16,334 bases of DNA, taken from contig JAJRVC010000278.1 of assembly GCA_024277475.1 (NCBI GenBank), forward strand, positions 1-16,334, in the 5' to 3' direction. Of this stretch, positions 6,996-14,541 are shown one piece after another. Both the position numbers and the translations under genes were made by a program. The stretch comes from Deltaproteobacteria bacterium (GTDB lineage: Bacteria; Desulfobacterota; Desulfobacteria; Desulfobacterales; JAFDCJ01). The notes under the pieces are model-generated. The model was not told the DNA's origin. It saw only the letters and a program-made list of their open reading frames with translations, and ran no database searches. The stretch's first letter is position 1. Each line of letters starts with the position of its first letter.

Positions 6996-8429
6996 ATGTT
7001 TATTGGAAGGGGAGATGAACTACGATTATTAAATGGTTTGTTCGATTTAAGGAAGGCTAGTATAGCTGTTTGCGCCGGTCGGCGGAGGATCGGCAAAAGC
7101 ACTTTAATTCAACAGTTCGGTAAGAAGGCAAAGACTTTTTTAGAATTTCAGGGGTTACCGCCACGAGAAGGGATAACTAAAAAGGACCAGTTGAATGCAT
7201 TCAGCGAACAGTTGGCGCGGCAGACCAGCCTTCCGAAACTCAATCTTGAATCCTGGTATCAGGCGTTCTCTTTACTGAATAATGTTATTAAAGACGAAAA
7301 AACCGTCATCCTACTTGATGAAATTTCTTGGATGGCGATCCGAGATAAAGATTTTGCAGGTCAATTAAAAATAGCCTGGGACACCGATTTTAAGCATCAC
7401 ACCAGATTAATACTTGTTTTATGCGGATCAGGTTCCTCGTGGATTGATGAAAATATTCTAAACAGTGCCGGGTTTGTAGGGCGCATCTCGCTAAAATTGA
7501 TACCGGAAGAATTAGGCCTATTTCATTGCAATATGTTTTGGGGGCAGAAGGCCGGCTTAATTAACGCGAAAGAAAAATTGAAGATGCTGGCCGTCACCGG
7601 CGGTGTGCCACGGTATTTGGAAGAAATCAATTCTAACCTGCCGGCAGAAGAAAATATCAGAAGGATTTGCTTCAGTAAAGAAGGTTTTCTATATTCTGAA
7701 TTTGATCAGATATTCCAAGACATTTTTTCAAGACGTGCGCCATCATATAAAAGAATTGTCTCTGCCCTGGTTTCGGGCCGTAAGACGTTAAGCGATTTAG
7801 CCGATCAGCTCAAGAGAGATAGAGGTGGAGATTTAAGCCGCTATCTAAAAGATCTATCTGACTCTGGTTTTATTACGAAAGACGTCATCTTTCAACCGGG
7901 GAAAAAAAATGCTTCCAAGCTTGCAAAGTATAGATTGAAAGATAATTATCTGCGCTTTTATCTAAAATACTTAGAGCCGATCAAAGATAAGATAGAAAAG
8001 GGGCTGTTTCGTGAGGTTGCCTTGGAAAGTCTTGCCGAATGGGAAACCATCATGGGCCTCCAGTTTGAAAATCTGGTACTTAATAATATTCGCACCATTT
8101 GTTCTCTACTATCAATCAACATAAATACGGTAAAAAGTGCTTCACCTTATTTTCAAAAAAAAACCCAGCGTAAGCAATCCTGTCAGATCGATCTTCTTAT
8201 CGAAACAAAATTTACATTTTATGTCTGTGAGATTAAGTTTCGAAAAATGATTTCAAAGAAGGTAATCAGTGAAGTACAGGAAAAAATCAAACGGCTCAAA
8301 TTTCCTAAGGACTATACGGCTAGACCGGTTTTAATCTATAGTGGTGCACTTGCTTCCGGGGTCAAAGAAGACGGTTACTTTGACAAGATACTTGATTTTG
8401 ACAAACTGCTAACCACGTCACAAGATTAA
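6996..8429 (+). CDS. AAA-family ATPase with C-terminal DUF234 nuclease-like domain
   Basis: The 477-residue protein has an ATPase_2-type NTPase domain: an N-terminal FIGR box, Walker A GRRRIGKST at 28-36, Walker B TVILLDEI at 103-110 with Asp108-Glu109, and a sensor-like strand ending CGSGSSWI at 143-150. A winged-helix region follows (about 245-300), then a DUF234 domain whose Asp399 in QIDLLI and Glu412-x-Lys414 in CEIKFRK form the D...ExK core of PD-(D/E)xK nucleases. This architecture is common in archaea and scattered in bacteria by transfer; its cellular role is unknown. It stands alone, in AT-rich surroundings. A GGG-containing leader (AAAGGG) lies about five bases before the ATG. Both nucleotide-binding and nuclease-like residues look intact. 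Confidence 0.88.
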   Translation: MFIGRGDELRLLNGLFDLRKASIAVCAGRRRIGKSTLIQQFGKKAKTFLEFQGLPPREGITKKDQLNAFSEQLARQTSLPKLNLESWYQAFSLLNNVIKDEKTVILLDEISWMAIRDKDFAGQLKIAWDTDFKHHTRLILVLCGSGSSWIDENILNSAGFVGRISLKLIPEELGLFHCNMFWGQKAGLINAKEKLKMLAVTGGVPRYLEEINSNLPAEENIRRICFSKEGFLYSEFDQIFQDIFSRRAPSYKRIVSALVSGRKTLSDLADQLKRDRGGDLSRYLKDLSDSGFITKDVIFQPGKKNASKLAKYRLKDNYLRFYLKYLEPIKDKIEKGLFREVALESLAEWETIMGLQFENLVLNNIRTICSLLSININTVKSASPYFQKKTQRKQSCQIDLLIETKFTFYVCEIKFRKMISKKVISEVQEKIKRLKFPKDYTARPVLIYSGALASGVKEDGYFDKILDFDKLLTTSQD

Positions 8430-8809
8430 AGCTGCAGAACACCAGCCGCGTTAAAACTTAATCAGACTGCGCCGGGACAGGTACGTACAGATTTCGATCT
8501 CTTGGTCGCCGTTTGCATTGATATATTTCATTTTCATAATCTATGCTTTTTGTTTAAAAAATCAAAAATTTTCTGTATCGTCATTCCATATCAATGCTTG
8601 TGCAGATCCTCCAGCCCCCACTTTCATCTTTTGCCACGTAGACTGCCAGATGTCTCCTACGCTATGTATTTTATAAAAACACATCACCGTGACTGACCCC
8701 AATTCGCCATGTGTTTAAACCACTGTTGCCGAAAAACTGACTTTGTCAGGGTGAAATTAAATTGCTCGCCAAGAAGGGGTGGCAACGCTAATAAATTCGG
8801 CTTGCAATT

Positions 8810-8839
8810 TTGGAGCAATTACGTCACTATTCATACTAT
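8810..8839 (+). promoter_or_regulatory. Candidate promoter of the small-protein unit
   Basis: TTGGAG at 8810-8815 and TACTAT at 8834-8839 are separated by 18 bases and lie about 55 bases before the start codon at 8893. Each matches the sigma-70 consensus at four of six bases. TATATT three bases further on is an alternative -10 but at poor spacing. Confidence 0.3.
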
Positions 8840-8878
8840 ATTCAACTCCAAAAATAGAATTTTTATTAATTTTCAGCA

Positions 8879-8884
8879 AGGAGG
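8879..8884 (+). promoter_or_regulatory. Consensus ribosome-binding site AGGAGG
   Basis: A perfect AGGAGG lies eight bases before the ATG at 8893. It marks the intended start of the small gene even though that frame stops after four codons. Confidence 0.75.
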
Positions 8885-8892
8885 TTCAGAAA

Positions 8893-9067
8893 ATGAAATA
8901 CATTTGAAACTGACGCCGTTTTTGGAGCTTATGTCGACAGGGTCGCAGCCGATTATAGCCGGCTGTCAAAAACACCGAAACAGTTTGACCAGTTTGTCGC
9001 CCAGATATCTGAAATGTGGGCAAAACAGCCAAACTTTACCCCGGAACAACTGAAGTCCATAGTATGA
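8893..9067 (+). pseudogene. Small helical protein gene with a frameshift at codon 2
   Basis: After the perfect ribosome-binding site, ATG at 8893 reads only M-K-Y-I before TGA at 8905. One base to the right, a frame runs from 8897 to a TGA at 9065 and encodes 56 protein-like residues: TFETDAVFGAYVDRVAADY, then SRLSKTPKQFDQFVAQISEM, ending in TPEQLKSIV. Removing one A from the AAA after the ATG would join the two into a 57-residue protein. That frame has no ATG, GTG or TTG of its own near its beginning. Its stop is seven bases before the next start, and GAGG at 9066-9069 overlaps it, so the two genes look like one unit. Either a real lesion, an error in a short A run, or a programmed shift. 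Family unrecognised. Confidence 0.6.
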
Positions 9068-9074
9068 GGTTATC

Positions 9075-9407
9075 ATGGAATATAGCATTATCCCCGACGA
9101 AGAGGCTCTGAGCAAATGTGCATGGTGCCATAGCCAAATCAACGATCAAATGGAAGTCTTGGGCTTGGGCGCGAAGCTAAATCCGGAAGTTGACTTATCC
9201 GATTATGAGAGCCATTGCATTCAGATCGGCTTGGTTTCAGAAGAAAAACCCGTTTACATGATGGTAACCGCTCAAGGCTCTGAAGCCAGAAATAACGGCA
9301 ATGACGGCATGTTCTTAATTTGTAGTGAAAAATGCGGTAAAAAATTAAAGGGCGTATTAGAAAACGAAATCTCTTTAGGTACGATGTTTGGAGCGGTTCA
9401 GTTATAA
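9075..9407 (+). CDS. Unrecognised 110-residue protein with paired cysteine motifs
   Basis: The product is soluble and acidic. It has Cys15-x-x-Cys18 near the N-terminus (SKCAWCHSQ), a lone Cys48, and Cys83-x-x-x-Cys87 near the C-terminus (ICSEKCGKK). The two pairs flank a predicted beta-rich middle (VYMMVTAQGSE), an arrangement that could bind one zinc ion as a treble-clef or ribbon-like fold; the CSEKC-GKKL ending looks like the helix start of such a fold. The start ATG follows GAGG by five bases, overlapping the stop of the frameshifted gene, so co-expression is likely. I recognise no family and no catalytic motif. It lies 91 bases before an MFS gene in the same orientation. Confidence 0.7.
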   Translation: MEYSIIPDEEALSKCAWCHSQINDQMEVLGLGAKLNPEVDLSDYESHCIQIGLVSEEKPVYMMVTAQGSEARNNGNDGMFLICSEKCGKKLKGVLENEISLGTMFGAVQL

Positions 9408-9498
9408 ACGCAAGGAACCTGGACGTTGCAAAAAGATGGACCATAAATGAATTGGACTAAACAATGATTATTACACCAACATCGAAGATGCAACGCCT

Positions 9499-10731
9499 GT
9501 GAAAAGGGTTTTTTACGGATGGTGGGTCGTTCTGGCCTGTTCGCTGATCAGCTTCTATGTCGCAGGTGCCATATTTTTTGGCTTTACCGCATTTTTTGAA
9601 CCCATCGCAGAAGAATTCGCCTGGAGTTATACCCAGATATCCTTTGCCGTCAGCCTCCGCGGCTTGGAGATGGGCATCTTTGCACCTTTCGTTGGCTTCA
9701 TGGTAGATCGTTTTGGCCCCAGAAAAGTCCTTTTCTGGGGTACCATCACAGTCGGTATCGGACTCCTTTCTCTCAGCTTTACCCAATCACTTACCATGTT
9801 CTATTGCTCAGTCCTGCTGCTTGCATTCGGGGCCGGTGGCTGCACATCGGTCGTCACCATGACGGCGGTTGTCAACTGGTTTCGCAAAAAGACCGGCTTC
9901 GCCCTCGGTGTAGCGGGTTCCGGCATCGGTGCCGGCGGGTTAATGGTTTTACTGATTGTATACCTTATCGATCTTTATCAATGGAGAACCACACTTATCA
10001 TACTCGCATTGGGGATGTGGGCAATTGGCATACCCTTATCACTGATTGTTCGCAATCGACCGGAACAATATGGGTATCTACCCGATGGTGAGGTGCAATC
10101 CATCTTGGGACAAAGCCGGAAGATTCAGGATAAAGGCGTCGAAGTCGGCCTCAAAGATGCGCTCAAAATGAGAACTTTCCTCTACCTCAATGTCATCGAA
10201 GCGTTGCGTATGATGACCCTGATGGCTGTCTTCACCCATGTGATGCCCTATCTCAGCAGTGTCGGCATGCAGCGCACATCTGCCAGCATCATCGCTAGTG
10301 CGATTCCCATGCTCAGCATAATCGGTCGATTTGGTTTCGGCTGGTTAGGGGATTTCTATGATAAAAAGCATGTGATGGCAGTGACACTGGGGCTCATTAT
10401 TTTAGGAATACTGGCTTTCAGTTTCGTACAGGTGAGATGGGTGATCATCCCGTTTCTTTTGCTTTTCCCATTGGGGCACGGCGGAAGTATGGTTTTAAGG
10501 GGTTCCATATTGCGGGAATATTTCGGCAGGAATTCCTTCGGCAAAATGATCGGTATCATCATGGGATCGGCGTCATTAGGCAGCATTGTCGGCCCGACCC
10601 TGGCGGGCTGGTTTTATGATACATGGGGAAGCTATCAATACATTTGGTATGTTTTTGCGGGACTCCTTATCATCGCGTTAGCCTTGACCTTAAAACTGAA
10701 ACGGGTTGATGTAAAAAACATGAAAAGATAG
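9499..10731 (+). CDS. MFS transporter (second copy of the carboxylate-carrier-like type)
   Basis: The 410-residue protein has twelve hydrophobic segments. Loop 2-3 carries GFMVDRFGPRKV at 66-77, the standard MFS signature, and loop 8-9 a degenerate GFGWLGDFYDKK. The opening FYGWWVVLACS and the block VVNWFRKKTGFALGVAGSG place it in the same broad OFA/monocarboxylate-like branch as the leftward carrier at 5259-6527. Substrate unknown; the acetamidase/formamidase gene 375 bases downstream in the same orientation makes an amide or its carboxylate product a possible cargo, which is inference only. The start is GTG; upstream codons are in frame for sixteen residues without a better start, and the ribosome-binding site is weak (GAAG). 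Confidence 0.85.
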   Translation: MKRVFYGWWVVLACSLISFYVAGAIFFGFTAFFEPIAEEFAWSYTQISFAVSLRGLEMGIFAPFVGFMVDRFGPRKVLFWGTITVGIGLLSLSFTQSLTMFYCSVLLLAFGAGGCTSVVTMTAVVNWFRKKTGFALGVAGSGIGAGGLMVLLIVYLIDLYQWRTTLIILALGMWAIGIPLSLIVRNRPEQYGYLPDGEVQSILGQSRKIQDKGVEVGLKDALKMRTFLYLNVIEALRMMTLMAVFTHVMPYLSSVGMQRTSASIIASAIPMLSIIGRFGFGWLGDFYDKKHVMAVTLGLIILGILAFSFVQVRWVIIPFLLLFPLGHGGSMVLRGSILREYFGRNSFGKMIGIIMGSASLGSIVGPTLAGWFYDTWGSYQYIWYVFAGLLIIALALTLKLKRVDVKNMKR

Positions 10732-10782
10732 TCGTTCTGAAAATCATAACAGTCGCATCTTTTTATAAAAAATATCCGGCAA

Positions 10783-10881
10783 AAACCTTGCAATCGTTTT
10801 GGAGTTGACAGGAAATTAGCGTGTATGATCGGTGATTCGGTCAGCGACATCCGCTATGCAAAACGGGCGGGAATCCAATAG
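10783..10881 (+). pseudogene. C-terminal remnant of a HAD-superfamily phosphatase
   Basis: The frame reads FGVDRKLACMIGDSVSDIR, then YAKRAGIQ, and stops at TAG. GDSVSDI followed by AKRAG is HAD motif IV (the second acidic, Mg-binding motif) of phosphoglycolate- and heptose-bisphosphate-type phosphatases. The DxDxT nucleophile motif, motif II and motif III are absent upstream, where the MFS gene ends only about fifty bases earlier. It is therefore a gene fragment. Confidence 0.65.
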
Positions 10882-10931
10882 CTGTTACCTGGACTTATTG
10901 AGAAGTTAATCCAACCGAAGCTAGATGGTTC

Positions 10932-10984
10932 GCTTTTTTATATGCGGGTAAAGATTCCTGAAATTATATAAGAGGGTGTCAGCC
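10932..10984. repeat. Dispersed short repeat, copy B
   Basis: GCTTTTTTATATGCGGG, then AAAGATT, GAAATTA, ATAAGA and TCAGCC blocks, aligned with 4284-4334. It lies about fifty bases after the HAD remnant and 120 before the acetamidase gene. The 10732-11106 gap otherwise shows only the HAD fragment and the leader of the next gene. Confidence 0.5.
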
Positions 10985-11093
10985 CCTGGCGCCACGCTTT
11001 TCAAATCTGTTGAGCTTGCTGCGATAAATCCCATTTAGGGTTTGGTTCACGAGTAGGTTGATGAAGATTAAATGTTGATTATCTCAAAAAGAG

Positions 11094-11100
11094 AGGAGGG
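11094..11100 (+). promoter_or_regulatory. Strong ribosome-binding site of the acetamidase/formamidase gene
   Basis: AGGAGGG lies six bases before the ATG at 11107, a near-perfect anti-16S match that settles the start and suggests high translation. Confidence 0.7.
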
Positions 11101-11106
11101 CATTAA

Positions 11107-12408
11107 ATGAAAAAAGCGAGCGAAAATATAGTGTACGTAAGTGAATTTGTCGATCTAGTAGGTCCGGAAACTGAAATGCTTGGCCCTGTTAAAGACGGTG
11201 GCCGAATTGTAACAAGCACCGAACCGGCGTGCTATGGTCCCATGATTACGCCGGAAGTTGAAAGTGGCCACACGATCAGCCGCCCTGTAGCTGTAGCGGG
11301 TGCAGAAGTTGGAGACGGTGTAGCCCTAAGAATTAAAAAGATCAAGATTACTTCCAAAGCTTCGGCGTCTGGAACTGAAACTCCTCGTGAAGGAAGTTTT
11401 GTTGGTGATCCATTTGTGGCAAAAAAATGTCCGGGATGCGGAAAGGTCCATCCCAATACAGTTGTAAAGGGAGTTGGCAGAGATGCGATCTGCTGTGCCG
11501 ATTGCGACACTTCGATATCTGCATTTGATGTAACTAATGGCTATACCATGGTTTTTGATGATGAACGCACAGTAGGGGTTACAGTTCCCAATCACGTAGC
11601 CGAAGAAATAGCCAGAAATGCAGAAAACTATTCCGGAGCACCTGCGGGATCTACCTGCCACTCCATACTGGTTTTTGCTCTGGCAGATATGCCTGCTGGA
11701 ATTGTATCGAAAATTCGGCCGATGATAGGCAATTTGGGAACTTTACCCGGCGTTACCTTGCCCTCGTCTCATAATGCCGGAGACTTTGGGGTATTTCTTC
11801 TTGGCGCGCCTCATGATCATGCCATCACGGAAGAAGATCTGGCGAAAAGAAGTGATACCCACATGGACATCGACAGTGTCGGTGAAGGTGCTATCGTTAT
11901 TGCACCCGTTAAAGTTGAGCAAGCAGGTATAATCGTAGGTGATGTACATGCGATGCAGGGCGACGGGGAGATTGCAGGTCATACGACGGACGTATCTGCG
12001 GAGGTGACTATTGAAGTCGAGGTTATTAAAAAGTTAGCAAATGATGGACCGATCTTATTGCCTTTAATGGAGAATCTGCCACCGCTGGCGAGATTACCTT
12101 CTAATAAGGAGTTGGAGGCCGCCCGATCACTAGCTAACAGGAGCGGTTTTGATATCCAAACTGAGGTGGCCCCCATCCAGGTGGTGGGTTCAGGTGCTAA
12201 CTTGAATGAGGCCACAATGAACAGCCTTGAGCGAATGGCACAGTTAGCAGATATGGATATTGATGAGGTGAAAAACCGCGTAACCATCACAGGAGGCATT
12301 GAAATCGGTCGCCTTCCCGGCATAGTTCACATCTCCATGCTCACCCCCATAAGCCGGTTGGAACAAATTGGCATTGCGCATCTCGTAAGAGAACAATACG
12401 GTTTATAA
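11107..12408 (+). CDS. Acetamidase/formamidase family hydrolase with Cys-rich insertion
   Basis: The 433-residue protein belongs to the FmdA/AmdA family, which hydrolyses short-chain amides (formamide, acetamide) to ammonia and the acid. The diagnostic block GDVHAMQGDGE at 278-288, followed by HTTDVSAEVTIEV, is intact, as are GHTISRPVAVAGAEVGD near residues 54-70 and the late TGGIEIGRLPGIVH region. Between residues 105 and 135 it carries Cys108-x-x-Cys111 (KKCPGCGK) and Cys129-Cys130-x-x-Cys133 (ICCADC), resembling a four-cysteine zinc ribbon inserted in the N-terminal half; I do not associate that with the well-known formamidases. Cytoplasmic, no signal peptide. The strong ribosome-binding site supports the start. 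Product may be ammonia for assimilation or energy-yielding acetate/formate. Confidence 0.85.
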   Translation: MKKASENIVYVSEFVDLVGPETEMLGPVKDGGRIVTSTEPACYGPMITPEVESGHTISRPVAVAGAEVGDGVALRIKKIKITSKASASGTETPREGSFVGDPFVAKKCPGCGKVHPNTVVKGVGRDAICCADCDTSISAFDVTNGYTMVFDDERTVGVTVPNHVAEEIARNAENYSGAPAGSTCHSILVFALADMPAGIVSKIRPMIGNLGTLPGVTLPSSHNAGDFGVFLLGAPHDHAITEEDLAKRSDTHMDIDSVGEGAIVIAPVKVEQAGIIVGDVHAMQGDGEIAGHTTDVSAEVTIEVEVIKKLANDGPILLPLMENLPPLARLPSNKELEAARSLANRSGFDIQTEVAPIQVVGSGANLNEATMNSLERMAQLADMDIDEVKNRVTITGGIEIGRLPGIVHISMLTPISRLEQIGIAHLVREQYGL

Positions 12409-12557
12409 AATCATGACCGCCGTTTCCATAAAACGAAAGGGTCAGGCATAAGAGGCACAATCCACAAAGCTTGAATAGCATCTAAAAAGTTATAATTTTT
12501 TGTCCTCAAGATCTCTGGATGTTCCCAATGTCTCGCAAGCTTTTTTACTTTCGACAA
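12409..12557. other. Gap after the acetamidase gene
   Basis: No gene, hairpin with a T run, or repeat is recognisable in this AT-rich space between the convergent acetamidase gene and the dehydrogenase remnant. Confidence 0.4.
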
Positions 12558-12824
12558 TTACTTATTTTCTTTGGACACGCTCACCAATTCTTGCCAAACA
12601 TCCAAATAGTCTTGCGAAGGCGGCAGCAATTCAGGATTTTTTGCAGATAATATGTTTTGCATGCGTGATTCTATGGAATTGTTGATGGCATTCCTTATCA
12701 AACCGGCGACGGATGCCGTATTCACAATATGCGCTTCGGTATCATGCTCAAGCATTATCGGCATGAACGTATGGATACCATTGACCACTCTCATCAGATT
12801 GACGCCAGTGATCCAGCCCCAGCC
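12558..12824 (-). pseudogene. Internally deleted short-chain dehydrogenase/reductase remnant
   Basis: The frame opens after a TAA and reads GWGWITGVNLMRVVNGIHT, then FMPIMLEHDTEAHIVNTASVAGLI. This is the middle of a classical SDR: the VNL helix (normally DxxxxVNLxGV) and the strand carrying the catalytic Ser in NTAS. Directly afterwards it jumps to a C-terminal-like segment, SIESRMQNILSAKNPELLPP. The YxxxK catalytic motif that should follow about a dozen residues after NTAS is missing, as is the N-terminal TGxxxGIG nucleotide loop. So both the front and about a hundred residues of the middle are gone. The first ATG (12794) has no ribosome-binding site. Not functional as a dehydrogenase. Confidence 0.7.
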
Positions 12825-12921
12825 TTAAAACGCGTTAATCACCAATTCTGCGAATTGCAAAAACCACCGGATTAAATGCATCAGGACAGGCATGGGTTGA
12901 CACGTCTTTCAGGTATCTTTT

Positions 12922-13029
12922 TTATCCAAAAAAACGACGATAGTGGGCATGGACATGATCACCGATTCGTTGAACCCGTTTAAGTTCATCGCCCGACAGT
13001 GGGCCAAGCTGTAAGGCAACGAAACAACG
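12922..13029 (-). pseudogene. Possible oxidoreductase C-terminal remnant
   Basis: A 35-residue open stretch without a start codon reads LQLGPLSGDELKRVQRIGDH and ends RRFFG. 'GPLSxxELxRVxxIG' resembles the last helix of aldo/keto reductases, but this is a short amphipathic helix and many proteins end this way. It lies between the amidase stop and the SDR remnant, on the same strand, consistent with a decayed oxidoreductase cluster. Confidence 0.3.
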
Positions 13030-13040
13030 TTATATAAATA

Positions 13041-14495
13041 TCACTCAAATCCGGGCGGAGGAATGAACCTTTGAAACTCCCGTTCGAGCATACCGGCAAA
13101 GTGAATGCAGGTGTAGTCACCGTATTGCGGCCCGACGATTTGAATCCCCACCGGCAAACCATCAGCGGCGAATCCTATCGGTGCCACCGTGGACGGCAGG
13201 TAAAAGTTGCAGGAGTATCCGGCCCAGAACATTTGTGTCGTAGAAGGCTGAGGTTTGCCGTTGACCATAACCATACGCTCCCAGCGCTCGCCTTTCTGGT
13301 TATGGGGAAAGGCCGTCGTGGTTGCAGCAGGACACAACAGCAGATCATACTTGCGGAAAAAGTCCGCCCATGCAAGTCGCATCCTGTGGCGGGATTCGTT
13401 GGCCTTATGCCAGTCTATGTGATACATGGCCTGGGCCCGAATCATTTGGGCTCGGTAATCCTCAGCATTTTGCTTTAATCTTTTGAAAGCCCGTAAATTT
13501 TTCTGAAACGCTTCGGATGTCAGACCACTGGCTGTTGCTCCTCTCAGCAGCTGAATATAATTGCGGTGAGCTTCACCTGTATCAATTTCGGGTCTTGCTT
13601 TTTCGCTCACATGTACCTTGTTTTTCCTGAGAAAACGAACAAGGGCTCGAATTCTTTTTTGCACAGCTTCGTCAACTTCCGCCTCTGTATCCGTGTAAAC
13701 CACGGCAACTTTAAAATCATCAAGCGCATTTTTCTTTGGTTTTGGCAGCTGCAGCCGCCACCCGACGGCATCGATATCATCCGGTCCGGCGATTACATCC
13801 AGCGCCAGTGCAAGATCCTCGGCACTGCGTGCCAGTGGTCCAACAACGGCAATATCCTTTTGCGCTACCACTCCGGGAAGTGCCTGACCGCGTGGTGTTA
13901 CAATATTATATGTCGGTTTATGGCCAAAAACACCGCAGTAATGGGCCGGGTTGCGAATCGAAGCGCCGATATCGCTGCCCGCCTCAAGCCCTGTAATGCC
14001 GGCGGCAAGCGCAGCGGCAGAACCACCTGAGGAGCCGCCCGGAATTCTGGATGCATCCCAGGGATTATTTGTGGTTCCATAAATTCGATTAAAGGTCTGC
14101 CAGTCAGCCAGGTACAATGGAACATTGGTTTTGCCAAAAATCACCGCACCGGCGTTGCACAAGCGATCTACGACCACTGCGTTTTTTTTTGGATAATTAT
14201 TTTTATATTCGGGCACGCCCCAGGTCGTCGGCATGCCGACGACGTCATAGGACTCCTTGACGGTCATTGGGACACCGTGAAGGGGGCCCCATATCTCGCC
14301 TTTAGCAAGGGCCCTGTCTGCAGCCCTCGCCCTTTTCCTTGCCGCCTTGATGTCGATAAAAATGACTGCGTTGATCTTGCTGTTGTAGCGCTCGATGCGC
14401 TCCAGATAGAGGTTTAACAATTCCAGACAGCCGACTTTTTTCCGCCGGATCACCGAGGCCAGTTGTTTTGCTGAGCGAAATGCAAGACCATCCAT
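13041..14495 (-). CDS. Amidase-signature family hydrolase
   Basis: The 484-residue protein has the complete amidase-signature triad: Lys80 in MTVKESYD, the cis-Ser Ser155 in PGGSSGGSAAA, and the nucleophile Ser179 in GSDIGASIR. Spacings of 75 and 24 residues equal those of FAAH (Lys142, Ser217, Ser241). The residue before the nucleophile is Ala rather than the usual Gly of GGSIR. It is a full-length serine amide hydrolase, without a GatB partner nearby and without GatA-specific context, so a catabolic or detoxifying amidase is more likely than transamidation. The ATG follows GAGGAGGAG by three to four bases. It is transcribed toward, and converges with, the acetamidase gene; sharing a substrate with that enzyme is plausible but unproven. 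Confidence 0.88.
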   Translation of the reverse strand: MDGLAFRSAKQLASVIRRKKVGCLELLNLYLERIERYNSKINAVIFIDIKAARKRARAADRALAKGEIWGPLHGVPMTVKESYDVVGMPTTWGVPEYKNNYPKKNAVVVDRLCNAGAVIFGKTNVPLYLADWQTFNRIYGTTNNPWDASRIPGGSSGGSAAALAAGITGLEAGSDIGASIRNPAHYCGVFGHKPTYNIVTPRGQALPGVVAQKDIAVVGPLARSAEDLALALDVIAGPDDIDAVGWRLQLPKPKKNALDDFKVAVVYTDTEAEVDEAVQKRIRALVRFLRKNKVHVSEKARPEIDTGEAHRNYIQLLRGATASGLTSEAFQKNLRAFKRLKQNAEDYRAQMIRAQAMYHIDWHKANESRHRMRLAWADFFRKYDLLLCPAATTTAFPHNQKGERWERMVMVNGKPQPSTTQMFWAGYSCNFYLPSTVAPIGFAADGLPVGIQIVGPQYGDYTCIHFAGMLEREFQRFIPPPGFE

Positions 14496-14499
14496 CGTC

Positions 14500-14508
14500 T
14501 CCTCCTCA
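14500..14508 (-). promoter_or_regulatory. Ribosome-binding site of the amidase gene
   Basis: On the minus strand GAGGAGGAG ends a few bases before the ATG at 14495. It is strong and fixes the start. Confidence 0.6.
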
Positions 14509-14541
14509 TTTAAAGCCTAACGCCATGCTGTACGACGTTGA

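Larger units (their letters stand above)
8430..8892. other. AT-rich intergenic region upstream of the small-protein unit
   Basis: No recognised gene lies here. A 40-residue minus-strand frame at 8562-8684 has a protein-like middle (DIWQSTWQKMKVGAGG) but no ribosome-binding site or known family. The right half, 8780-8892, is strongly AT-rich and carries a candidate promoter and a strong ribosome-binding site for the gene at 8893. Confidence 0.4.

Noticed and set aside
8709..9053. A 114-residue plus-strand frame
   Set aside because: It covers the AT-rich leader and the wrong frame of the small gene; the +1 frame explains the sequence better.
9451..9498. An upstream extension of the second MFS gene
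   Set aside because: The frame is open but has no start codon before the GTG at 9499, and the transporter fold begins naturally at that position.
12409..12460. A terminator after the acetamidase gene
   Set aside because: No stable GC-rich stem followed by a T run could be found.
13566..14030. A 154-residue plus-strand frame
   Set aside because: It is antisense to the catalytic part of the amidase gene and has no domain or start signal of its own.
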